Shown: positions 1-6,398, numbered from the stretch's first letter. The stretch: DNA of 14,071 nucleotides from DATJFH01 sp035495815 (GCA_035495815.1 DATJFH010000027.1:1-14071); one strand, 5' to 3'. Made by a program: numbers and translations. Notes: a model not told the origin generated them from the sequence alone.

Positions 1-230
1 CCTCCATTCCGGCCAATCTGGCTGAGGATGCGGACGCAATGGCGATGCCGAGGTTCGCGCGCTTCTGCTCGATCGCCCTGGGATCGGCAAGCGAGTTGGA
101 ATACCATCTGCTGCTCGCCCGCGATCTGAAGCTGATCCAGCGGAGAGACTATGAGGAACTGGCGGGACAGGCGACCGAACTGAAACGCATGCTCACCGCG
201 CTATTCCAAAAGCTGAATGCTGATCGCTGA
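1..230 (+). CDS. Four-helix-bundle protein (S23 / rRNA intervening-sequence protein family), 3' end only
   Basis: The reading frame is open from position 3 to the TGA at 228-230 with no start of its own, so the gene begins before the window. The visible translation starts SIPANLAEDADAMAMP and continues with ALGSASELEYHLLLARDL. The pattern IPANxAE, then ALGSASELEYHL, is the hallmark of the small S23/IVP four-helix-bundle family, so the first in-window ATG (39) is probably internal. About 75 C-terminal residues are visible; whole proteins of this family are usually near 120. Some members are encoded in intervening sequences of 23S rRNA genes, but most are free-standing and of unknown function. 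No rRNA is visible here. The last 20 bases of the gene form the first part of a heptamer tandem repeat, so the C-terminal residues KLNADR derive from repeat sequence. Family assignment is firm; cellular role is unknown. Confidence 0.85.
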   Translation, partial: SIPANLAEDADAMAMPRFARFCSIALGSASELEYHLLLARDLKLIQRRDYEELAGQATELKRMLTALFQKLNADR

Positions 231-248
231 AAGCTGGAAGCTGGAAGC
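211..248. repeat. Degenerate heptamer tandem repeat, about 5.4 units
   Basis: Consecutive 7-base units read AGCTGAA (211), TGCTGAT (218), CGCTGAA (225), AGCTGGA (232) and AGCTGGA (239), followed by a partial AGC. The core GCTG is invariant and the consensus is roughly WGCTGRA. The array straddles the stop codon of the preceding gene (228-230). Short tandem heptamers of this type are known from cyanobacteria and other bacteria; their function is not established. Confidence 0.8.
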
Positions 249-399
249 ACTCGGCCTCGGGATTTCAAGTACTCTTGGCTAGTATTTCTAAGCCTGGGCT
301 CTACGTGTTTTTAGGCGATTACCCTTGAACCCGCTAGGGAAACTCCTGGCATCCGAACCCTAGCTGAAATCCTGTAGCTTCTGTTACACTTCAGGTCTT
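231..399. other. Intergenic region, 169 bp, less GC-rich than its neighbours
   Basis: Apart from the end of the heptamer repeat and a -10-like box near its right end, this stretch shows nothing I can name. A short AGCC-TG-GGCT inverted repeat (291-300) followed eight bases later by five T residues (308-312) could be a weak terminator for the upstream gene, but the stem is only 4 bp with a 2-base loop. Confidence 0.4.
382..390 (+). promoter_or_regulatory. Extended -10-like box before the 110-residue gene
   Basis: TGTTACACT reads as the extended motif TG-n followed by TACACT (4 of 6 matches to TATAAT). Nine bases separate it from the ATG at 400, so transcription would begin about 3 bases before the start codon. 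There is no good -35 and no strong Shine-Dalgarno sequence. Confidence 0.4.
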
Positions 400-732
400 A
401 TGGACTTGCCGCATCCATTTGGTCTGAGGTTCCGCTACATCGCTCTGGCAATGGCTATGGGCGGGGTGCTGGCGGTCTATCTGATCTATTGGATTTCACG
501 CCTCGTGCAGGCTGTGACGATGGCGGGGGTACCCAATTGTCCGAGTTGCGGCCTGATGCACGCCAGCCAGCCGGCGGACAAGAGCCGGTCGGACTGGCTG
601 TTCGCCTATTTCCATTGCGCGCCCCACAAGTGCTCGGTCTGCCGCTTTCGCTACTACCGGCCGGCGTCCGCGGCGATGCGCGAGACGGCTGCCTCCACTC
701 TCGCGCCTATTGAAAGTAAAGACCCCGCCTAA
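400..732 (+). CDS. Small membrane-anchored protein with a zinc-ribbon-like tail
   Basis: This gene encodes 110 residues. Residues about 13-33 form one hydrophobic helix (YIALAMAMGGVLAVYLIYWI), flanked by Arg at 10, 12 and 34. After it come two cysteine knuckles, C47-P-S-C50 and C78-S-V-C81, the second followed by the basic/aromatic stretch RFRYYR. Two CxxC pairs about 28 residues apart are the pattern of a zinc ribbon, so the tail probably binds one zinc ion. I infer the tail is cytoplasmic from the fold type; this is not shown by the sequence. Short membrane proteins with such a ribbon recur in acidobacterial genomes, from memory, without known function. The ATG at 400 is supported by the -10 box just upstream and by the helix lying directly after it. 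It is probably a single-gene unit, with 80 bp before the next gene. Confidence 0.7.
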   Translation: MDLPHPFGLRFRYIALAMAMGGVLAVYLIYWISRLVQAVTMAGVPNCPSCGLMHASQPADKSRSDWLFAYFHCAPHKCSVCRFRYYRPASAAMRETAASTLAPIESKDPA

Positions 733-797
733 GTTCACCGAATAAACGGAAGATACTGGAATCCTGGTTTCGATTAGGCGCAACCGTTTCACGTCTG

Positions 798-803
798 TAT
801 AAT
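798..803 (+). promoter_or_regulatory. Perfect TATAAT -10 box 9 nt before the DUF3604 gene
   Basis: TATAAT matches the consensus exactly, preceded directly by TG. The ATG follows after nine bases (813), predicting a leader of 0-3 nt. No convincing -35 lies 16-18 bp upstream, and the gap to the ATG (AATAGGCCC) contains no strong ribosome binding site. The expected product is a leaderless or near-leaderless mRNA. Confidence 0.55.
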
Positions 804-812
804 AATAGGCCC

Positions 813-3272
813 ATGAAACGTACTGCCCCCGTCGTAATAGGACTTTTGGCTTCGCTGGCCGCCCTCCAGGCGCAAATCACCGCCACGGCCGTGGGACATC
901 AGTTCCGCCAGGATGACTGGCCGTCGATCGCATCCGCGCCGGACGGCTCGACCTGGATCGGATGGTTGAGTTTTGCCGGCGACCGGGACGACGTCGTGAT
1001 CCGGCGGATGAAGAACGGCAAATGGGAAAACCTGCAATGGGTGCCCGGAACCAGCGGCGACAGCTTCATGCCCCAGGTGGGTGTGGACTCCATGAACCGG
1101 GTGTGGGCCGTCTGGTCACAGCAGGCGGGGAATAACTGGGACATTTACGCCCGCAGCTTCGATCCCGCGAAGCAGGAATGGGGAGCGCTGGAGCGGCTGA
1201 GCCGGGATCCCCTGCCGGATATCAACCCGCGCATGGTCTCGAACGGCAAAGGCAGCTTCGCCGTGGTCTGGCAGGGCTTTCGCGGGAAGAACAGCAATAT
1301 CTTCCTGAGAACCTTTGACAACGGCAAGTGGTCGCCCGAAGTGCGGGTCACCAACCGGGCGTCCAATGACTGGGAGCCGGCGGTGGCGCTGGACAGCAAG
1401 GGAACCGCCTGGGTGGCCTACGACAGTTACAAGAACGGCAACTACGACGTGTTCGTGACCGCGGTACGGGACGGAAAACCGGACGGCGCGGAAATGACGG
1501 TGGCCGCCTCGCCGTTGTTCGAGGCGCGGGCCACGGTGGCGGTAGACACGTCGGACCGGGTCTGGGTGGCCTGGGAATCCGGCCAACCGAACTGGGGCAA
1601 GGACCAGGGGTACACGATCCGCAGCCGCCAGCCGGGTGTTCCACTGGGCGGCGTGCGGCAGCCGAACATCAAGTGCCTGGTGGGCCGGCAGTGGAAGGCT
1701 CCGGAAGCACCCCTGAGCGCGGCCTTCGGCCAGGGCAACAGCTATCAGCCGCACGTATTTTCCGACGGGCGCGGCTCGGTGTGGGTGGCCGCCAAAACGC
1801 GGAAGACCGGGGCCACCGGGGAAGGGCGTCCACGCAACAACGGTTACTGGGAATACGATCTGACGCGATTCGAAGGCAGAGGCTGGAGTAAGGCGACGGC
1901 TCTGCCGAACAGCAAGGGCCGGTCGAGTACGCGGCTGGGGGCCACGCTGACATCGAACGGCGCCCTGGCGCTGGTTTGGCCGACCGACGACCGCTCGGAA
2001 GGATACTATCATCGCCCGCTGCGGCAGGAGATCTACTCCGGGACGGTTCCGGCGCCGGCGGCGGTTTCCGGCGCCCCGGCGTGGAAGACGTCGCCTGACG
2101 AAGCGGTGGAGGCGAAGGCGGGACACGCTTCCGAGCCGGAAGATCTGAAGGCGATCCGGACCTACACCGCGCCGGTCGAGGGAAAGCCGCACCACATCGT
2201 CCGCGGCGATTTTCACCGCCATACCGAGCTGAGCTGGGACGGCGGCGGCGCGCAGGACGGCAGCCTGCTCGATTTCTACCGCTACATGATCGACGCCTCC
2301 TCGATGGACTTCGGCGCGTCCACCGATCACCAGGGCGGAGCGTGGCCCTACTGGTGGTGGTACACGCAGAAGATGACCGACATGTATCACGTCCCGGGCG
2401 CGTATGCTTCGATCTTCGGTTTCGAGCGCAGTGCGACGTTCCCCAACGGCCATCGCAACATTTTCTACGCGCGGCGTTCCGATTCGCGCGTCATCCCGTT
2501 TTTTCTGGAGCAGGGGGCGCAGGGATTCAGCCTGCCCATCGGTCCGCAGGGTGACGAGCCGGGAGTAGGCACGGGCGCGCTGGCCGCCAACGACACCAAG
2601 ATGCTGTACGAGGAGATTCGCAGCCGCAACGCCGTCGCCATTTCCCACACCTCGGGCACGCGCATGGGTACGGACTGGCGCGACAACGATCCGCGCCTCG
2701 AGCCGGTGGTGGAGATCTTCCAGGGGGCGCGCACCAACTATGAATCGCTGGATGCGCCGCTGGTGGCCAAGGAGGGGAAAGACGCAGCCCACATGAAGCA
2801 GGCCGGCTACCAGCCGGAGGGCATGGTATCGAACGCCTGGGCGAAGGGATACAAGCTCGGCATCACCAGCTCTTCGGACCACGGCTCGACGCACATCTCC
2901 TATTCGCTGGTGTATACCGACGATCCGAGCCGGCAGGGAGTTCTGAACGCGATCCGCAAACGCCACACTTACGGGGCAATGGACAACATCGTGCTCGACG
3001 TGCGCATGGGAGAGCGCTTCATGGGCGACGAGTTCACGCTGACCGCGGCGCAGCCGATTCGGGTCCACGCGAGGGGAACACGCGCGGTGGCCCGGGTAGA
3101 CATCGTCAAGGACAACAAAGTCATCTACAGCACGCAGCCCAATCAGCAGGTGGTGGATTTCGAATTCACCGACAAGGGTCCGGTGACCGGACGCCATTTC
3201 TACTACGTGCGGGTGACGCAGGATGATCAAATGCTGGCCTGGTCGAGCCCGTTTTTCATCAATTACCGGTAG
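813..3272 (+). CDS. Exported beta-propeller / DUF3604 (PHP-clan) putative metal hydrolase
   Basis: This gene encodes 819 residues. Residues 1-20 are a signal peptide (KR, then a Leu/Ala core, likely cut after LQA), so the protein is exported. Residues about 25-400 hold repeated blade-like units of the pattern WxxWxxxxxGNxDIYxRxFD...W, as in sialidase-like beta-propellers. From about 440 the protein matches DUF3604, a member of the PHP metal-dependent phosphoesterase clan. Candidate metal ligands are H468 and H470 in GDFHRHTELSWDGG, D505-H506 in STDH, E538 in FGFERSA, H612 in ISHTSG and D689-H690 in SSDHGS. The set looks intact, so a hydrolase is likely; the substrate is unknown. The last 80 residues look like a small beta-rich module. 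The start is supported by the TATAAT just upstream and the immediate signal peptide. It stands alone between two other promoters. Confidence 0.85.
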   Translation: MKRTAPVVIGLLASLAALQAQITATAVGHQFRQDDWPSIASAPDGSTWIGWLSFAGDRDDVVIRRMKNGKWENLQWVPGTSGDSFMPQVGVDSMNRVWAVWSQQAGNNWDIYARSFDPAKQEWGALERLSRDPLPDINPRMVSNGKGSFAVVWQGFRGKNSNIFLRTFDNGKWSPEVRVTNRASNDWEPAVALDSKGTAWVAYDSYKNGNYDVFVTAVRDGKPDGAEMTVAASPLFEARATVAVDTSDRVWVAWESGQPNWGKDQGYTIRSRQPGVPLGGVRQPNIKCLVGRQWKAPEAPLSAAFGQGNSYQPHVFSDGRGSVWVAAKTRKTGATGEGRPRNNGYWEYDLTRFEGRGWSKATALPNSKGRSSTRLGATLTSNGALALVWPTDDRSEGYYHRPLRQEIYSGTVPAPAAVSGAPAWKTSPDEAVEAKAGHASEPEDLKAIRTYTAPVEGKPHHIVRGDFHRHTELSWDGGGAQDGSLLDFYRYMIDASSMDFGASTDHQGGAWPYWWWYTQKMTDMYHVPGAYASIFGFERSATFPNGHRNIFYARRSDSRVIPFFLEQGAQGFSLPIGPQGDEPGVGTGALAANDTKMLYEEIRSRNAVAISHTSGTRMGTDWRDNDPRLEPVVEIFQGARTNYESLDAPLVAKEGKDAAHMKQAGYQPEGMVSNAWAKGYKLGITSSSDHGSTHISYSLVYTDDPSRQGVLNAIRKRHTYGAMDNIVLDVRMGERFMGDEFTLTAAQPIRVHARGTRAVARVDIVKDNKVIYSTQPNQQVVDFEFTDKGPVTGRHFYYVRVTQDDQMLAWSSPFFINYR

Positions 3273-3345
3273 CTTCGCCGTACGGAATCCGCGCCGGGAT
3301 GAATTCCCCGGGTGGCGTGTACCGAGTCGCACCGGAGCCGCGTCA

Positions 3346-3351
3346 TAAAAT
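3346..3351 (+). promoter_or_regulatory. TAAAAT -10-like box before the PGPGW gene
   Basis: TAAAAT matches TATAAT in 5 of 6 positions and lies 8 bases before the ATG at 3360. It predicts a start of transcription within 1-2 bases of that codon. A purine-rich GAGGAG (3354-3359) lies between box and ATG but touches the ATG, too close for a normal ribosome binding site. It would instead suit the in-frame TTG at 3369 (spacing 9). Confidence 0.4.
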
Positions 3352-3359
3352 GTGAGGAG

Positions 3360-3548
3360 ATGAGTGTCTTGCGCACGATCGGAGGCTTCCTGCTGGTGCT
3401 GGTTGGAATCACCGGTTTGATCCTTCCCATCATGCCGGGCTGGATTTTCTTGATCCCGGGGCTGGTGATTCTATCCGAGCGCTTCGATTGGGCCAAGCGG
3501 CTGGTGGTATGGGCCAAGCAGAAGGCCAGAAATTCTCCTGTTCAATGA
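3360..3548 (+). CDS. Small PGPGW-type membrane protein
   Basis: This gene encodes 62 residues from the ATG at 3360. The core LILPIMPGWIFLIPGLVIL, followed by SERFDWAKRL, matches the PGPGW family of tiny inner-membrane proteins. Two hydrophobic helices (about residues 7-22 and 27-39) are separated by the P-I-M-P-G-W turn; the usual PGPGW signature is read here as PIMPGW. The C-terminus is basic and probably cytoplasmic. Function is unknown for the family. An in-frame ATG at 3312 would add 16 polar residues unlike the family, so I prefer 3360, where a TAAAAT box lies 8 bp upstream. TTG 3369 is possible because GAGGAG would be well spaced for it. The thioesterase gene starts 22 bp after the stop. 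Confidence 0.75.
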   Translation: MSVLRTIGGFLLVLVGITGLILPIMPGWIFLIPGLVILSERFDWAKRLVVWAKQKARNSPVQ

Positions 3549-3558
3549 AGACTCCCGG

Positions 3559-3564
3559 TAAGAT
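3559..3564 (+). promoter_or_regulatory. TAAGAT -10-like box before the thioesterase gene
   Basis: TAAGAT (4 of 6 to consensus) ends six bases before the ATG at 3571, which would place the first transcribed base on or next to the A of the start codon. The gene has no Shine-Dalgarno sequence upstream, which favours leaderless expression. Read-through from the PGPGW gene is also possible. Confidence 0.35.
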
Positions 3565-3570
3565 AAGCGC

Positions 3571-3975
3571 ATGGCGAATATTCCTCTCGGAACAAAAGGC
3601 GAAGAGAAGCTGCTGGTTACCAGCGACGTGGCGATCGATTTTCTGGGCGTCGAGAATGCGCGTGTGCTGGCGACGCCGCACCTCATCGGCAATCTGGAGA
3701 TGACGGCCCGGAATTCCGTCAAGCCGCTGCTCGAACCGGGACACGATACGGTGGGCACGCAGGTGACCGTATCGCATCTGGCGGCGACACCGATGGGCAT
3801 GAACGTCACGTTCCGCTCGGAGGTGATCGCCGTGACGGATCGTCGCGTCACGTTCAAAGTGGAAGCGTTCGACGAAAAAGACAAAATCGCCGAGGGGACG
3901 CACGAGCGAGGGATCGTGAACATTGCCAAATTCGCAACCAGGGTGGCGGCCAAGGCGGCTGCGGCAGGGCGTTAA
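3571..3975 (+). CDS. Hotdog-fold acyl-CoA thioesterase, FlK-like
   Basis: This gene encodes 134 residues. It matches the single-domain hotdog thioesterase family that includes fluoroacetyl-CoA thioesterase FlK. The family signature runs from VLATPHLIGNLEM through VGTQVTVSHLAATPMGM to the beta-strand region EVIAVTDRRVTFKVEAFD and the closing HERGIVN. T35, E43 and H69 have exactly the spacing (8 and 26 residues) of the FlK catalytic residues Thr42, Glu50 and His76, so the active site appears complete. Expected activity is cytoplasmic hydrolysis of a small acyl-CoA thioester. FlK's own substrate specificity cannot be assumed, as most family members are generic housekeeping thioesterases. It has no Shine-Dalgarno sequence and a -10-like box 6 bp upstream. 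It converges on lpxA with 8 bp between the stop codons. Confidence 0.82.
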   Translation: MANIPLGTKGEEKLLVTSDVAIDFLGVENARVLATPHLIGNLEMTARNSVKPLLEPGHDTVGTQVTVSHLAATPMGMNVTFRSEVIAVTDRRVTFKVEAFDEKDKIAEGTHERGIVNIAKFATRVAAKAAAAGR

Positions 3976-3977
3976 CC

Positions 3978-4006
3978 GCGACATTAGCGGCAGATGCCGC
4001 GGTCGC
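3978..4006. terminator. Hairpin between convergent thioesterase and lpxA genes
   Basis: An inner arm GCGGCA (3987-3992) faces TGCCGC (3995-4000) and an outer arm GCGAC (3978-3982) faces GTCGC (4002-4006), with a small internal loop between. The structure covers the end of lpxA and begins 3 bp after the thioesterase stop. Being symmetric it would form in transcripts from both sides. There is no T-run on either side, so it is not a classical intrinsic terminator. Confidence 0.4.
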
Positions 4007-4751
4007 TGCGTCGGACGAACTCCACCAGGTGGCGGGCGTGCTCTCCCGGGCACTCCTCTTCGATACGCCGCAGCGCTTCTTCCAGTTTGAGCTTCGACCG
4101 GAATAGAATCTGGTACGCCTTCTTGAGCGGCGCGAGTTCGGAATGCCGCAGCCCGGCCCGCCTCAAGCCGACCACGTTCAGCCCCTTGACCGCGACATTG
4201 AAATCCGAACACAGCATGTAGGGGGGCACGTCGAGATTCACGCGCGAGTTTCCGCCGATCATGGCCAGCGCGCCGATTTTCGAATACTGGTGGATGACCA
4301 CTCCGCCGGAGATGAAGGCGCCGTCCTCCACCTCCACATACCCGGCCACCAGCGCGCAGCTGCAAATCACCGTGCGGCTGCCGATACGGCAGTTGTGGGC
4401 GATATGGCCGGAGGTCATGATGTAGTTGTCGTCTCCGATTTCGGTGACCGATTCCGGCTGGGTGCCGCGCGAGATGGTGTAGTGCTCGCGGATGCGGTTG
4501 CGGCTCCCAATGCGCAAATAGCTGCGTTCACCGGTGAAGTTCTTGTCCAGGGGATCGGTGCCCAGGACGGTTCCGGCTGAAATCTGGTTGTTCTCTCCAA
4601 GCGTGGTCCAGCGCTTCACATAGACATAGGGTTCGAGGCGGCAGCCGGCGCCGAGCACCACGTCCGCTTCGATCACGCAGTAATCGCCGATGGTGACGCC
4701 GTCGCCGATCGAAGCGCGCGGATCGACGCGCGCGGTGGGGGCTATGGTCAT
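3984..4751 (-). CDS. lpxA: Acyl-ACP--UDP-N-acetylglucosamine O-acyltransferase
   Basis: This gene encodes 255 residues (E. coli LpxA has 262). LpxA transfers a 3-hydroxyacyl chain from acyl carrier protein to the 3-OH of UDP-GlcNAc, the first step of lipid A synthesis in the cytoplasm. Residues 1-185 are left-handed beta-helix hexapeptide repeats; the rest is the alpha-helical cap ending FVRRSDRGICR, like the E. coli FFARSTRGLIR. The TSGHIAHNCRIG motif gives H116 and H119, matching E. coli His122 and catalytic His125. G137, H154 and Q155 match Gly143, His160 and Gln161. G167 matches Gly173, the chain-length ruler residue; glycine there fits long acyl chains. It diverges from lpxD across 18 bp rather than sharing an operon with lpxD and fabZ. 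The ATG at 4751 is the only sensible start, and no Shine-Dalgarno sequence precedes it. Confidence 0.95.
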   Translation of the reverse strand: MTIAPTARVDPRASIGDGVTIGDYCVIEADVVLGAGCRLEPYVYVKRWTTLGENNQISAGTVLGTDPLDKNFTGERSYLRIGSRNRIREHYTISRGTQPESVTEIGDDNYIMTSGHIAHNCRIGSRTVICSCALVAGYVEVEDGAFISGGVVIHQYSKIGALAMIGGNSRVNLDVPPYMLCSDFNVAVKGLNVVGLRRAGLRHSELAPLKKAYQILFRSKLKLEEALRRIEEECPGEHARHLVEFVRRSDRGICR

Positions 4752-4769
4752 GAATTTGTATCATAAGGC
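4752..4769. promoter_or_regulatory. Symmetric divergent -10 shared by lpxA and lpxD
   Basis: The 18-bp gap between the two start codons contains GTATCATAA. On the plus strand TATCAT (4759-4764) lies 5 bp before the lpxD ATG. On the minus strand the same bases read TATGAT, 7 bp before the lpxA ATG. Each matches TATAAT in 5 of 6 positions. With so little space, initiation in either direction would start at or beside the ATG, and any -35 contacts would fall inside the opposite gene. No consensus -35 is evident. Confidence 0.5.
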
Positions 4770-5792
4770 ATGCGCGTCAGAGAGTTGGCACAGTGGCTCG
4801 GAACCGGCTTCGAAGGAGACGGCGAACGCGAAATCCTGGCCGCCGCGCCGATCGAGCTGGCTGGGCCGTCCGACATCTCGTTCATCAACAGCCGCAAGGC
4901 CGCGCAGCGGGCGGCAGACTCCCGGGCCGGATGCCTGATCGTCCCCGTGGACTTTCCCGGCGAAGGCCGCACGGTGATCCGGGTCCAGGCTCCGCGCGCT
5001 GCTTTCGCCCGCATCCTGCCGCTGCTGCATCCGCCGCGCCGGCCCGCGCCGGGCGTTCACGCGACCGCCGTCATCGCCGCGGGCGCAGAAATCGGGGAAG
5101 GAGTCTCCGTCGGACCCCACGCCAGCGTCGGCGACGGATCCTGTATCGGCGCGGGAACCATCGTCGGCGCGGGCTCGCGTATTGGCGCGAACGTAACCAT
5201 CGGCGAAGGCGGACTGCTCCACGCCGGCGTTACGATCTACGGCGACGTCCGCATCGGACGCGGCGCGGTGCTGCACTCCGGCTGCGTCATCGGCGCCGAC
5301 GGATTCGGCTTCGTGCTCGAGGAGGGGCGCTACCAGAAATTCCCGCAGGTCGGCCGGGTCGAGATCGGCGACTTCGTCGAGATCGGCGCCAACGCCTGCG
5401 TGGACCGCGCTGCGCTGGGGGTCACCTCGATCGGAGAAGGCACGAAGATCGATAACATGGTGCATGTGGGGCACAACTGCCGCATCGGCCGGCACGTGGT
5501 GATTGCGGCCCAGACCGGCTTCTCGGGCGGCGTCGTGATCGAGGACTACGCGGTGGTCGGCGGCCAAGTGGGAATCGGGGACAAGGCGCGTATCGAATCG
5601 GGCGCGGTGCTGGGCTCGGGTTGCGGCATCCTGACTTCGAAGATCGTCCGCCGCGGCCAGGTGGTCTGGGGCACGCCTGCCAGACCGCTGAAGGAATACC
5701 TGACGCAGCTGGCGAACCTGGCCCGGCTGCCGGACCTTCGCAAAGAGGTGGCCGATCTGAAGCGGCGCCTGGAAAAGCTGGAGACGGCATGA
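4770..5792 (+). CDS. lpxD: UDP-3-O-acylglucosamine N-acyltransferase
   Basis: This gene encodes 340 residues (E. coli LpxD 341). LpxD adds the N-linked 3-hydroxyacyl chain to UDP-3-O-acyl-glucosamine, the third step of lipid A synthesis. An N-terminal uridine-binding domain (1-95, with GPSDISFINSRK) precedes hexapeptide beta-helix repeats (about 97-300), the GADGFGF motif and a C-terminal helix (310-340) with coiled-coil character. H235 in HVGHNCRIG matches the catalytic E. coli His239. At the position of E. coli His276, also 37 residues further on, this protein has K272 in GQVGIGDKARI, an unusual change at a conserved active-site position. The start at 4770 has no Shine-Dalgarno sequence but a TATCAT box 5 bp upstream. 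The stop overlaps the next gene by 4 bp, so the two are co-translated. Confidence 0.95.
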   Translation: MRVRELAQWLGTGFEGDGEREILAAAPIELAGPSDISFINSRKAAQRAADSRAGCLIVPVDFPGEGRTVIRVQAPRAAFARILPLLHPPRRPAPGVHATAVIAAGAEIGEGVSVGPHASVGDGSCIGAGTIVGAGSRIGANVTIGEGGLLHAGVTIYGDVRIGRGAVLHSGCVIGADGFGFVLEEGRYQKFPQVGRVEIGDFVEIGANACVDRAALGVTSIGEGTKIDNMVHVGHNCRIGRHVVIAAQTGFSGGVVIEDYAVVGGQVGIGDKARIESGAVLGSGCGILTSKIVRRGQVVWGTPARPLKEYLTQLANLARLPDLRKEVADLKRRLEKLETA

Positions 5793-6397
5793 GCCTGGTG
5801 GTGGTAGGCGGTCACTCACGGAACATCGGAAAGACTTCGGTCGCCGCCGGGTTGATCGCGGCGTTGCCGCACCTGAACTGGACGGCCATGAAGATCACCC
5901 AGCATGGACACGGCATCTGCTCAGCGGCCGGCGAGCCTTGCGGCTGCGCGGTCGAGTACGACCATCCCTATGCGCTGTCGGAAGAGACCGCCCCGGGTGA
6001 CACGGACAGCGCCCGGTTCCTCGCCGCCGGCGCCCGCCGGTCCTTCTGGCTGCGCACGGCCGTGGGGCAGCTCGGCCAGGCGATCGAGCCTATTCGCCGC
6101 ATCGTCGAGTCGAGCGAAAACATGATTATCGAATCGAACAGCATCCTTCAATACCGGCGGCCGGACGTGTATGTGGCCGTAATCGACTTCGAGACGGCCG
6201 ATTTCAAAGCGTCCGCCCTGCGCTACCTCGACCGCGCCGACTGCCTGGTGACGGTGAGCGCGGGCATTCCGCGATGGGCCGGGGTGTCCAGGCGGCTCTG
6301 GGAATCGAAGCCCCGATTTCCGGCCACTCCGCCGAATTACGTCAGCGCGGAGCTGGCGCGCTTCGTCGGGCTGCAGATCGGCGCCGCCGGCTCGTAG
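5789..6397 (+). CDS. MobB-like P-loop NTPase coupled to lpxD, function unknown
   Basis: This gene encodes 202 residues. The start ATG (5789) overlaps the lpxD stop in ATGA, and GGAG five bases upstream (5780-5783) is a good ribosome binding site. Walker A is GGHSRNIGKTS (residues 7-17, K15, T16). It is followed by MKITQHGHGIC and by DTDSARFLAAGARRSFWL, which resemble the KxxHH and GKDSxRHxxAGA regions of MobB-type SIMIBI NTPases. MIIESNS (112-118, E115) occupies the usual hydrophobic strand plus acidic residue. C44, C51 and C53 form a cluster that might bind a metal. MobB works in molybdenum cofactor assembly, but no such genes are near, and coupling to lpxD suggests an envelope role instead. 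It is not LpxK by motif. The family call is moderate and the function is open. Longer in-frame reading into lpxD is rejected. Confidence 0.6.
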   Translation: MSLVVVGGHSRNIGKTSVAAGLIAALPHLNWTAMKITQHGHGICSAAGEPCGCAVEYDHPYALSEETAPGDTDSARFLAAGARRSFWLRTAVGQLGQAIEPIRRIVESSENMIIESNSILQYRRPDVYVAVIDFETADFKASALRYLDRADCLVTVSAGIPRWAGVSRRLWESKPRFPATPPNYVSAELARFVGLQIGAAGS

Positions 6398-6398
6398 C

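Noticed and set aside
291..312. AGCC-TG-GGCT followed by TTTTT as an intrinsic terminator
   Set aside because: The stem is only 4 bp with a 2-base loop and the T-run starts eight bases away.
1116..3332. 738-residue open frame on the minus strand opposite the DUF3604 gene
   Set aside because: It is Arg/His/Pro-rich, has no recognisable motifs, and lies antisense to a clear gene with signal peptide and metal motifs. Long antisense frames are common in high-GC DNA.
3430..4365. 311-residue minus-strand frame across the thioesterase and the 3' part of lpxA
   Set aside because: It spans two well-supported genes in a different frame and has arginine-rich composition typical of a shadow.
5621..5788. 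Upstream in-frame start for the P-loop protein inside lpxD
   Set aside because: The added residues read lpxD in another frame and are Pro/Gly/Arg-rich; ATG 5789 has GGAG and begins directly with the P-loop strand.
4761..5819. 352-residue frame antisense to lpxD
   Set aside because: Asp/Ala/Arg-rich antisense reading of hexapeptide repeats; its repeats are reflections of the lpxD repeats.
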